Source: DRVV01 sp964487415 | Lineage (GTDB): Archaea; Thermoproteota; Bathyarchaeia; Bathyarchaeales; Bathycorpusculaceae | Direction: 5' to 3' | DNA length: 10,435 bases | Assembly (NCBI GenBank): GCA_964487415.1 | Contig: CAZAPQ010000052.1 | Span: forward strand, 1-10,435 | Shown: positions 1 to 5,816 of the stretch, piece after piece | Position numbering within the stretch: the stretch's first letter is position 1 | How the letters are laid out: the number at the start of each line of letters is the position of its first letter | Notes under the pieces: generated by a model | Database searches by the model: none | What the model saw: only the letters and a program-made list of their open reading frames with translations | Told to the model about the DNA's origin: nothing | Made by a program: the position numbers and the translations under genes

Positions 1-10
1 GACGCCATAG

Positions 11-196
11 CCAGAGGTCAGTTGCCGTTCTGGTCTAGCGTTAACTTTCATCCCTTATTTTGTATTAAGCTTTTGCGAAATCTGCAGGAAGGCACGTGCT
101 AAGAGGCTTCTGTGCAGAATACACAAAAACATGGATTCGTCCTTCAATGTGGAGAGCTGCAGATTCTGCGAAGACGAATCTATAAAATGCTTTTAA
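11..196 (+). CDS. Possible 3' end of a small cysteine-rich (zinc-finger-like) protein, no start seen
   Basis: This plus-strand frame is open from just after a TAG at 8-10 to a TAA at 194-196. Its last 40 or so codons read as a metal-binding peptide: CEIC, then LCRIH eight residues later (C-x2-C-x8-C-x2-H), then CRFCEDESIKC. Such Cys/His spacing is typical of small zinc fingers in archaeal proteins. No ATG, GTG or TTG lies in frame upstream of the internal ATG at 131, so either the gene begins in another frame and is frameshifted (frame 1 is open from base 1 to about 105) or only the 21-residue piece from 131 is made. It ends 9 bp from the convergent ATP-grasp gene. I do not recognise the family. 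Confidence 0.28.
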   Translation, partial: PEVSCRSGLALTFIPYFVLSFCEICRKARAKRLLCRIHKNMDSSFNVESCRFCEDESIKCF

Positions 197-205
197 CCAA
201 GGAGG

Positions 206-1045
206 CTATTCTGCCAAGTATCTGATGATTTTCTCGTAAATGTCCCTATCTCTTAGATCCTCCTGGCCCCTATATATGCTTGGATTATCATTGACCTCCA
301 CAACTAGGTATTGGCCGTTAATTTCCTTGATGTCAACTCCGTAGAGCCCTTTTCCGATGATGCTGCAGGCTTTTAGGGCTGTTTCCTTAAGCCCCTCAGG
401 CGCATTTTCCCTTTTCAAGGTGACAGTTCTTCCCCAGATGAAGCTTGGTTTTCCACGACGTTTTACACCGTGCTTCCATTTGCCCTTAGGCATCATATAC
501 TTGCATACGTAAAGAACTTCGCCGTTTAGAACGCCAACCCTCCAGTCAAAGCGGGATGGCATAAATTTCTGCACAACCAGAAAGTCTGAGCGTCTGAAGA
601 ACTTCTTCGCTACTTCACGGAAGCTTGTCTCGCATGCAACCTTCTCCACATACTTTGAGAAACTAGTGTAGGGCGCTTTTATTACAACGGGTTTTCCGAA
701 GCTTTCAAATATTTCCTCAATTTTTTTATGGTGAAGCTCTTCCTTGCTTATGAAGATTGTAGGAATATGGGGAAGGTTGAATCTTTGGAAAAGTTCATAC
801 TGGTGGATTTTGTTGGCGCATATTATTATAGACTGCGGATCGTCAATAACCTTTAATCCGAGCTCCCATGCCGTTTTTGAAACAACATAGGCAGTGTAAA
901 GCGGGTCTGTTGTCGCCCTTATAAAGACGGCATCATATTTCGGAATCTCTGAAAGTCCATCCCTAAATAGGAATTTGAATTCATGGCCCATTCTTTCAGC
1001 TGTCTGTTTGAAATAATCTAAAGCTTCAGCCTCGTGGGAGTTCAA
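206..1045 (-). CDS. RimK-like ATP-grasp amidoligase (RLAN-partner type)
   Basis: A 279-residue ATP-grasp ligase of the RimK/glutathione-synthase superfamily, expected to form an amide bond between a carboxylate and an amino group at the cost of ATP. Visible signatures are the pre-ATP-grasp stretch YDAVFIRATTDPLY (37-50) with IDDPQSIIICANK (67-79), a nucleotide-binding lysine in VVIKAP (120-125), the hinge VVQKF near 159, FDWRVGVLNG (167-176), and the Mg-binding end YGVDIK (D238) plus VVEVNDNP (E250, N252). The sequence follows the C-terminal half of bacterial fusion proteins whose N-terminus is an RLAN domain; here that domain is encoded by the separate upstream gene. The start is a TTG at 1045. 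In-frame stops lie at 1082-1084 and 1073-1075, so the first beta strand seen in fused relatives is missing or altered, although the 10 codons just upstream (reading PAFVEKYNFL) still look homologous. A TTATATAG element at 1073-1080 could give a nearly leaderless transcript. The substrate is unknown. Confidence 0.85.
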   Translation of the reverse strand: MNSHEAEALDYFKQTAERMGHEFKFLFRDGLSEIPKYDAVFIRATTDPLYTAYVVSKTAWELGLKVIDDPQSIIICANKIHQYELFQRFNLPHIPTIFISKEELHHKKIEEIFESFGKPVVIKAPYTSFSKYVEKVACETSFREVAKKFFRRSDFLVVQKFMPSRFDWRVGVLNGEVLYVCKYMMPKGKWKHGVKRRGKPSFIWGRTVTLKRENAPEGLKETALKACSIIGKGLYGVDIKEINGQYLVVEVNDNPSIYRGQEDLRDRDIYEKIIRYLAE

Positions 1046-1081
1046 AAAATTATATTTCTCAACAAAAGCAGGCTATATAAG

Positions 1082-1369
1082 TCAGTTAAATTCACCTCTT
1101 CCCAAAATTGCGCTGATATGCGAAGAAATGGCGCTAATGTCAGAAGGTGAAATCTCCTCTAGGGTTAAATGTTGAAGACCACAAAGATAGGTTTCCCCAT
1201 CTACATGCTGCATATGCAACTTGCAAATTGGAATTTTAAATGTTTCATAAACCTTTTTTGAAATTTCGTTAACCTTCTCATCATTAGAATCGCATTTTCC
1301 AAAGAAGGCCTTATAGGTTGCAATATGCCCTATAAGCGGTTGGGCACAGACAGCATACTTGTAATTCAT
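1082..1369 (-). pseudogene. RLAN-domain protein, C-terminal part (frameshifted)
   Basis: Reading frame for the second half of the RLAN protein begun at 1782. It contains YAVCAQPLIGHIATYKAFFG, then ISKKVYETFKIPICKLHMQ and VDGETYLCGLQHL. These align in order with the segment between RLAN and the ATP-grasp domain in bacterial fusions (a stretch like FFGQ...ARQIFEQF..PLLR..F). The ATG at 1369 is internal, not a true start: the same frame is readable upstream to about 1420 as KIAHNRSALYRAVKSLS, which directly continues the other fragment once one copy of the 11-bp repeat is removed. It ends at TGA 1082-1084, 36 bp before the ATP-grasp TTG and in the same frame. Whether any of this piece is translated in this genome is unclear. 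Confidence 0.7.
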
Positions 1370-1371
1370 GC

Positions 1372-1782
1372 TTAAACTTTTAACAGCTCTGTAAAGGGCG
1401 CTTCTGTTATGGGCAATTTTAAGGCAATTTTAAAGTTGTTAGGCGTGAATGGATTAACCGCAAATACGACTAGTGGAAACCTAAACTCAGACATAATTTG
1501 CTTCACCGAATCAGTCATTAGATGGGGCAGTGTTGGTACACCCGCCTTGGAGGCTCTGACAAGCAGAACTGGCACTCTGTAGGCGTCAATAATGTTTTCC
1601 GTGGATGGAATCACCTTGCTTCCTATTGTTTCAGCATGTAGAGAAACATAGTAGCCCATCTTCATATACCTGTAGTCGTTGTTTATGTTTAGGATGTAGT
1701 CTTTATTTGATGATTTCAAGAATTCTAGCGGGCTTATTATGGGAGTGTTTACCCTTAGGTCGATGTTTGAGACGACCAGCAC
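1372..1782 (-). pseudogene. RLAN-domain protein (RimK-like ATP-grasp N-terminal domain), N-terminal part (frameshifted)
   Basis: The RLAN domain is an alpha+beta domain normally fused to RimK-like ATP-grasp ligases and predicted to help in small-peptide synthesis. Diagnostic matches are NINNDYRYMKMGYYVSLHAE (bacterial: NLCRSYRYLSTGYYCSLLAE) and GSKVIPSTENIIDAYR (bacterial: GHKVIPSVRTINDL). It continues with LLVRASKAGVPTLPHLMTDS and FPLVVFAVNPFTPNNFKIA. The start is GTG at 1782, directly after an in-frame TAA two codons upstream; an ATG at 1786 is out of frame. After residue NNFKIA the frame runs into an 11-bp tandem duplication and reads a non-homologous tail (LKLPITEAPF...) to a TAA at 1372-1374. 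Removing one repeat copy fuses this piece to the 1082-1369 frame and gives a 229-residue stand-alone RLAN protein. A TATA-like element lies at 1826-1833. Confidence 0.75.
1412..1433. repeat. Exact 11-bp tandem duplication inside the RLAN gene
   Basis: GGCAATTTTAA occurs twice back to back (1412-1422 and 1423-1433) with no mismatch. Eleven is not a multiple of three, so the extra copy shifts the frame. With a single copy the minus strand reads NNFKIAHNRSALYRAVKSLS and runs without interruption into MNYKYAVCAQPL, restoring a full RLAN protein. The pattern is what replication slippage or an assembly duplication would leave. Confidence 0.93.
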
Positions 1783-1915
1783 CCATTAGACACCGTAAAT
1801 CAGATTTTCGATACATAACCTTTAGTATTTAAAATTAACTGTTTTAGTCATGTTGTCATCTTCGGCATTATCAAAATTTTTCATATCCTGGGCTATATGC
1901 TTATATTCTGGCGGA
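1783..1915. promoter_or_regulatory. Divergent promoter region between the RLAN and GCS2 genes
   Basis: AT-rich spacer between two divergent genes. On the minus strand TTTAAATA (1833 to 1826) fits an archaeal TATA box; a start site about 26 bp on, near 1804, would leave a leader of about 20 nt before the GTG at 1782. On the plus strand the same symmetrical TATTTAAAA, or the CTATATG/TTATATT pair at 1893-1907, could drive GCS2. Which one is used cannot be settled from sequence alone. Confidence 0.4.
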
Positions 1916-1988
1916 ATGCAGACTGGAATTAAGAGGAACCGATACGTATAGAACTTTAGAGGTTCTAGGACCAGAGCACGAGTTTTCC

Positions 1989-2585
1989 GTGGTTGATGGA
2001 AACTTGAAACCCCTGCCTATAGTTAACCGAATAATAAAGGATGTTTGTGGCCGGATAATAAACTTTGTAGAAAAAGGGAATTTTACCCTCGGAAAGGAGC
2101 TACAGCTTCATGTTATGGAGGTTAAGCCCAACCGCCCCTTCAAGTCTCCAGAGGTCTTCGAGGAAGCAATGCAGAGGGCTGTTCTGACCCTCTTAGACCT
2201 TTTAGAGGGAAAATATGGCGCATACCTCCTTGGAACCGGTATGCATCCATTGCTTAGGCTTGAAGAAACCAGCGTTTGGCCCCATCGTCACAGGCAAATC
2301 TACAGGGAATATGGCAAAATCTTTAACCTTAAGCAACATGGTTGGCTTAACATTCAGAGCTTCCAACTTAACCTCCCATACTCAAGTGAAGAGAAGGCGA
2401 TTTTGATGCATAATCTGCTTGCGTGCATATGTGCCTATTTGCCAGCCATCTCCGCATCCTCCCCAATTTATGAGGGAAAAATTGGAGAAAACGTGGATAA
2501 CAGGCTTTACTTTTATATGGAAAAACCAGAAGGAGGTTCCCTCGATAACGGGATATGTTATACCCGAGTATGTGCGCTCATTTGA
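1989..2585 (+). pseudogene. GCS2-family carboxylate-amine ligase, N-terminal part (frameshifted)
   Basis: First part of a glutamate-cysteine-ligase type 2 (GCS2) protein, a glutamine-synthetase-fold enzyme joining a carboxylate to an amine with ATP. Homology already begins upstream of the GTG at 1989: from about 1935 the same frame reads GTDTYRTLEVLGPEHEFSVV, the usual start of archaeal members, but no ATG/GTG/TTG precedes it in frame. An ATG at 1916 reads MQTGIK in another frame and would join after skipping one base near 1934, so the likely true gene is 1916-3117 (about 399 aa). Further landmarks are GTGMHPLLRLEETSVWPHRH, HGWLNIQSFQLNLPY and YLPAISASSPIYEGK. After NRLYFYME the frame leaves homology at an A5 run (2521-2525) and stops at 2583-2585. 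Confidence 0.72.
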
Positions 2586-3117
2586 ACAGTATAAACAGGA
2601 AATTGTGGTACGGTACTCGGACGATTTAGCGAGGCTTGGAGCCCACCGTTGCCTATTATATAAGGATTGGGTTAACTCCAGAGGGGTGATCTTAAGATTC
2701 GATAGGAAAGCCTTAGAAGTGCGTATGATGGATGAACAGGAGTGCATAAAATCTGATGTGGCGCTTAGCTGCTTTTTAAGGGCCCTCCTTAGGGGGATGA
2801 TTATGGAGAAGACACAGCTCCTGCCCTTTGAGGTTCTTGTAAGAGACTTTACATCTGTGGTGAGGTATGGTTTAAACGCCAAGGTGCTTCATCCAAAGGG
2901 TCCCCTTGCAAGATTTGTTTGCAGAGATTTCCTTCAAACAGCCTACCGGAACGCAACTGCGGAAGAGAAGAAATATCTCCCAATAATAGAGAAGCGTATA
3001 GAGAATGGAAGCTTATCCGACGTAATAAAAGAGCGGGTTCTCAGAAGAGCTCAAAAAACCAATCTCAACGAAGCGATTCTTGATGTTTACTCAGAACTTC
3101 TTCAAAACATGTGGTGA
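2524..3117 (+). pseudogene. GCS2-family carboxylate-amine ligase, C-terminal part (frameshifted)
   Basis: Continuation of the GCS2 ligase in the +1 frame. The frame is open from an ATG at 2419, but the part before about 2524 is only a shadow of the first fragment. It carries NQKEVPSITGYVIPEYVRSF, then LYKDWVNSRGVILRFDRKAL and LEVRMMDEQECIKSD, the last being the conserved GCS2 region where an arginine/glutamate-rich strand closes the active site, followed by a helical C-terminus. Dropping one A from the run at 2521-2525 gives YFYMENQKEVPSITG and joins the two fragments without losing a conserved residue. It ends at TGA 3115-3117, overlapping the start of the YkgJ-type gene by about 35 bp. The match to GCS2 is clear; the substrate is not determinable. 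Confidence 0.72.
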
Positions 3118-3604
3118 ATGTAAAATCCACTGTTGCCAAAATGCTAGACCCCCACTAACCCCCCGCCGGAAAAATATTATAATGGATTATCTGAAAAGCC
3201 AAAAAATCCAAATAGAGGATCCGTTCAACGGTTCAGAGTACACTTTCCCAAGGGAGGACGAGGAGAGTTACTGCATATTCTATGATAAATTCACTAAAAG
3301 GTGCATGGCGCATTCTGTGAAACCTGAAACCTGCGTGGCTGGACCAATAACTTTCGATATAAATAAGAAGACTGGAAAAATTGAATGGTATCTAAAATTG
3401 GAGAAAATATGCCCATTGGCTGGAATCATGAACAGGGATAAGGAAGCTCTGAAGGAGCATCTCAAAGTGGCTAAAAGGGAGATTTTGCAACTTGTAAGGG
3501 AACTCCCGCCGAAAGCCCTGCAGGCTATACTGCGAATAGAAGAGCCTGACACCTTCAAGATAGACGAGGATGAACTGAGCGAGGACATATTGCGCAAGCT
3601 TTGA
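3083..3604 (+). CDS. YkgJ-family cysteine-cluster (Fe-S/Zn) protein
   Basis: A 173-residue cytoplasmic protein of the YkgJ cysteine-cluster type (YkgJ/UPF0153-like), which binds a metal, probably Fe-S or Zn. Its eight cysteines (numbered from the ATG at 3083) are the N-terminal group CGECKIHCC (10, 13, 17, 18), followed by PPLT as is usual for the family, then C64, C74, C84 and C110 in YCIFYDKFTKRC, PETC and KICPLAG. The C-terminal 60 residues are charged and helical. The start is ATG 3083, or the TTG directly before it at 3080; both overlap the end of the GCS2 gene, so the two were probably co-translated. The position suggests a role with the GCS2/RLAN/ATP-grasp ligases, but the exact job is unknown. 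The frame is intact, unlike its neighbours. The alternative is an unrelated housekeeping YkgJ protein sharing the transcript. Confidence 0.8.
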   Translation: MFTQNFFKTCGECKIHCCQNARPPLTPRRKNIIMDYLKSQKIQIEDPFNGSEYTFPREDEESYCIFYDKFTKRCMAHSVKPETCVAGPITFDINKKTGKIEWYLKLEKICPLAGIMNRDKEALKEHLKVAKREILQLVRELPPKALQAILRIEEPDTFKIDEDELSEDILRKL

Positions 3605-3662
3605 ATGCTTGAATCAACCCCCTTTCCAGCAAATTTTTCAACAGTGGCACAAGCGAGAAAGA
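3605..3662 (+). other. Intergenic tail of the GCS2-YkgJ unit
   Basis: Short spacer after the YkgJ-type gene. Its T run (about 3631-3636) is the only terminator-like element; archaeal termination often uses T runs without a hairpin, and I see no strong stem here. No gene is supported in these bases. Confidence 0.25.
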
Positions 3663-3680
3663 TTATGGTTTAAACCATAA
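3663..3680. promoter_or_regulatory. 18-bp perfect palindrome, candidate operator upstream of the nurA-herA unit
   Basis: TTATGGTTTAAACCATAA reads identically on both strands with no spacer. It lies about 20 bp upstream of the TATA-like TTAAATA at 3701-3707, where a dimeric regulator could act on the small ORF-nurA-herA unit. No palindrome-binding regulator is encoded in the window, so its role is inference. Confidence 0.45.
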
Positions 3681-3700
3681 AACGAATTGTCTGTTAAGAG

Positions 3701-3707
3701 TTAAATA
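3701..3707 (+). promoter_or_regulatory. TATA-like box of the small ORF-nurA-herA transcript
   Basis: TTAAATA centred at 3704. The usual archaeal spacing of 25-27 bp puts transcription start at about 3730, 2-4 bp before the ATG at 3733, so the first ORF would be translated from a nearly leaderless message. This fits the absence of a good ribosome site before 3733. Confidence 0.42.
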
Positions 3708-3732
3708 GACGTTCCAGTTAACTACTTTGAGC

Positions 3733-3906
3733 ATGCAGTTAATGAAAGCTGGTAAAATGTTAAAGCTAATATTTTTGAGTCAAGGAGGGACTGTGGGTTA
3801 TATGCCCATGGCGGGGGCTTGTTTGAAGCTGCTGGGAATCAAATATTATAGTGAAAGCCGTGAAGGGTTTCAACTAAATGTATTTGGTTTTATCATGGTG
3901 GGATAG
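3733..3906 (+). CDS. Small hypothetical protein (57 aa) preceding nurA
   Basis: An ATG at 3733 opens a 57-codon frame ending at TAG 3904-3906, two bases before the nurA GTG. The product begins MQLMKAGKMLKLIFL and has two mainly hydrophobic stretches: roughly 9-33 (with GGTVGYMPMAGACLKLLGI) and 46-57 (FQLNVFGFIMVG). Between them is a polar turn, KYYSESREGF. This could be a short membrane or membrane-associated peptide, or a decayed remnant. Support for coding is the promoter spacing, the tight junction to nurA and a composition plausible for a protein; against it are the small size and no recognised family. The nurA ribosome site (GGTGG, 3897-3901) lies inside its last codons, so translation could be coupled. 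Confidence 0.45.
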   Translation: MQLMKAGKMLKLIFLSQGGTVGYMPMAGACLKLLGIKYYSESREGFQLNVFGFIMVG

Positions 3907-3908
3907 CG

Positions 3909-5816
3909 GTGAGCCTGTCTCCAATAACTGATTCCATAAGAAGAACGTATGATGTTCTAAGGCATGAGGCAACCATGCAAGTTTTAGAGTATGAAAGACG
4001 TTTCTCCTATTTAAGGAACATTTACGACGCACTACTCTCAAACTTGATAAAGGTGGAATTCAATTTCAAGGAGGTCTGTAAAACAGCAGAGGAGTTTTTC
4101 GGCTCCAGAAGCGTACGTTTTGCCGGAATAGATGGAACCATGTACTCGAGACCCCTCTTTGACATGGTTGTATTTTTCGGAGGCGCTTACGCCTCAACGG
4201 GAAGCATAATTTTTCATGAAAATGAAAAGCCTACAGTGGTGTATGAGGAGCGGTTAGGCAGGAATGCAGCGGGCATTTCCAGCGTTGTGCCAATATATAT
4301 CAACGAGATCCCCGATGTGGATCAGACTTTTTTTGAGGTTTCGCAGCCAGGTGAGTTGAATCTAGCTAAACCTCTCACCGAAGAGTCTATAGTCAACAAT
4401 ACTACCGTGGCAAATTGGATAATGACTTTTGCAGAGTATTATTTAGCCTACAAGTTCGCGACAGATCATGGGCAGGACACGCGTATAATCATAATGGATC
4501 GAAGCCTTTCTGTTGAACGGGCCAGCCTCCTATATGATACGTCTAAAAGGGCTTTATGGGATTATAAAAGCAGCCTTTTAGGATTTGTTGTTGACGGCGA
4601 GCCCATAGATGCCAATGACTTAAGCATTGGGAGACATTGCATCTGCAATGAAGCGCTGGGTTTACCCCCTCCAAGAGCAGATTATCTGCGCTATGCTATA
4701 ATAGATCTACTTAAACGAGAGGGAATGCTGGCGGAGAAGCAGATTCTTGAAGAGTTTGGAATAAAAGACGAGAAGAGGATTAAAAGGGTTAAAAAGAGTA
4801 TAAGGTCCCTTTTGAAGAGGGGAATTTTAACCGAGGAAAACGGGTTTTACGCTCTAAAGCCAAAATATGGGAAGACCTGGGAACGCATCAAAAAGCTTGT
4901 GCAGATGATGGGTGAAAGGCTTTTTTACTCGGAAAAAACCGAAGCGGAAAGCTTAATGAAGATAAATAAAAATGGAAAGGAGCATTGGATAACCACCTTG
5001 GACTTAGCTTTTCTAACCCTTTTCGCTTTACACATGCTCATGGAGGAATGCTGGCGGAGAAGAATCCTGCTCATAGGCGTTACAAAGGACACGGCTGCAA
5101 GGGACTTCAAGCGTCAATTAATCCCAATAATGCATAACGAGGGCCTTTTGACGACGAAAATTTCGCAGGAAGAGCTTGAAGAGCTTCCGAACACTGACCG
5201 CATGATACTCCAGTCGGCAAGCATCCTTAACATGGAAAAGATAAAACCTCCATGGTGCCTCATAGAGTATGACTCCGCATTCCGAACCATGGTTCCAGAT
5301 AAGGCTTTTAGAGCAGGATATGTTTCAGGAGCCATAAGGAACAAGATAAGCCTAGAAAGAACTTTCTTGAAAACCTACGTGCAGCTGAGTCAGGCTAAGA
5401 CTGATCCGATGCTTCGAAGCAATGTTCTCCTTGTGGATCGTCTGGTATACCCTGGCTTCGATTATAGGCCTGAAACTGTTGTGGAATTCTTGAATGAGTT
5501 AAGCGATGGCACAAAAGAGCCTGTTGAGGTTATTCTATTCATAGACAAGAATGTTCCTAACAGGCTTCAGGACTTAACCATGAGCATTCTAATAGCTATG
5601 GCTCCTTCGAATATTCCTGAAGCCTTCGGCCATAACGCGCCGTTGTTCATAGCTGACAAGATTGCCAAGTGGAATTACAGCCAATTCAAACGTATAGTGG
5701 ATACGACTGCTGAGTGGATACTCAATAACCATAAATTGAGAAATTTCGTATTTTACATGAGCACTTTCAGGGAGAGGCGTGCATCAATTGAGGCCGCTAG
5801 GAGAGAACAGGTTTAA
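3909..5816 (+). CDS. nurA: NurA-domain nuclease, long form with winged-helix-like insertion
   Basis: NurA is the 5'-3' exo- and endonuclease that works with HerA, Mre11 and Rad50 in archaeal DNA-end resection. The metal-binding core is visible as RFAGIDGTMYSRP (D75) followed by VVFFGGAYAS, and as RIIIMDRSLSVERASLL (D197). Later NurA landmarks are RILLIGVTKDTAARDF (385-400), WCLIEYDSAFRTMVP (449-463), NVLLVDRLVYPG (505-516) and a C-terminal NAPLFIADKIAK (576-587). At 635 residues it is far longer than the roughly 300-450 of usual NurA proteins. Residues about 255-320 (ADYLRYAIIDLLKREGML then KKSIRSLLKRGILTEENG) look like an inserted winged helix. The GTG start at 3909 is preceded by GGTGG at a spacing of about 8 bp. 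The gene overlaps herA by 38 bp. Catalytic residues appear intact. Confidence 0.85.
   Translation: MSLSPITDSIRRTYDVLRHEATMQVLEYERRFSYLRNIYDALLSNLIKVEFNFKEVCKTAEEFFGSRSVRFAGIDGTMYSRPLFDMVVFFGGAYASTGSIIFHENEKPTVVYEERLGRNAAGISSVVPIYINEIPDVDQTFFEVSQPGELNLAKPLTEESIVNNTTVANWIMTFAEYYLAYKFATDHGQDTRIIIMDRSLSVERASLLYDTSKRALWDYKSSLLGFVVDGEPIDANDLSIGRHCICNEALGLPPPRADYLRYAIIDLLKREGMLAEKQILEEFGIKDEKRIKRVKKSIRSLLKRGILTEENGFYALKPKYGKTWERIKKLVQMMGERLFYSEKTEAESLMKINKNGKEHWITTLDLAFLTLFALHMLMEECWRRRILLIGVTKDTAARDFKRQLIPIMHNEGLLTTKISQEELEELPNTDRMILQSASILNMEKIKPPWCLIEYDSAFRTMVPDKAFRAGYVSGAIRNKISLERTFLKTYVQLSQAKTDPMLRSNVLLVDRLVYPGFDYRPETVVEFLNELSDGTKEPVEVILFIDKNVPNRLQDLTMSILIAMAPSNIPEAFGHNAPLFIADKIAKWNYSQFKRIVDTTAEWILNNHKLRNFVFYMSTFRERRASIEAARREQV

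Noticed and set aside
73..180. Inverted repeats (AATCTGCAG/CTGCAGATT; GATTCGTC/GACGAATC) as a structured RNA
   Set aside because: The arms are short with long loops, and they arise from repeated Cys-containing codons (TGC GAA ATC TGC and TGC AGA TTC TGC GAA) in the cysteine-rich frame.
2531..2537. AGGAGGT after the A5 run as a signal for programmed +1 frameshifting in GCS2
   Set aside because: Stimulatory Shine-Dalgarno-like elements act upstream of the slip site, whereas this one is downstream and is explained by the codons for K-E-V. There is no stop codon at the shift point. A simple indel explains it better.
2382..2882. Minus-strand 166-codon ORF opposite GCS2
   Set aside because: Its length comes from the antisense of a real coding region; the plus strand carries clear GCS2 motifs in two frames.
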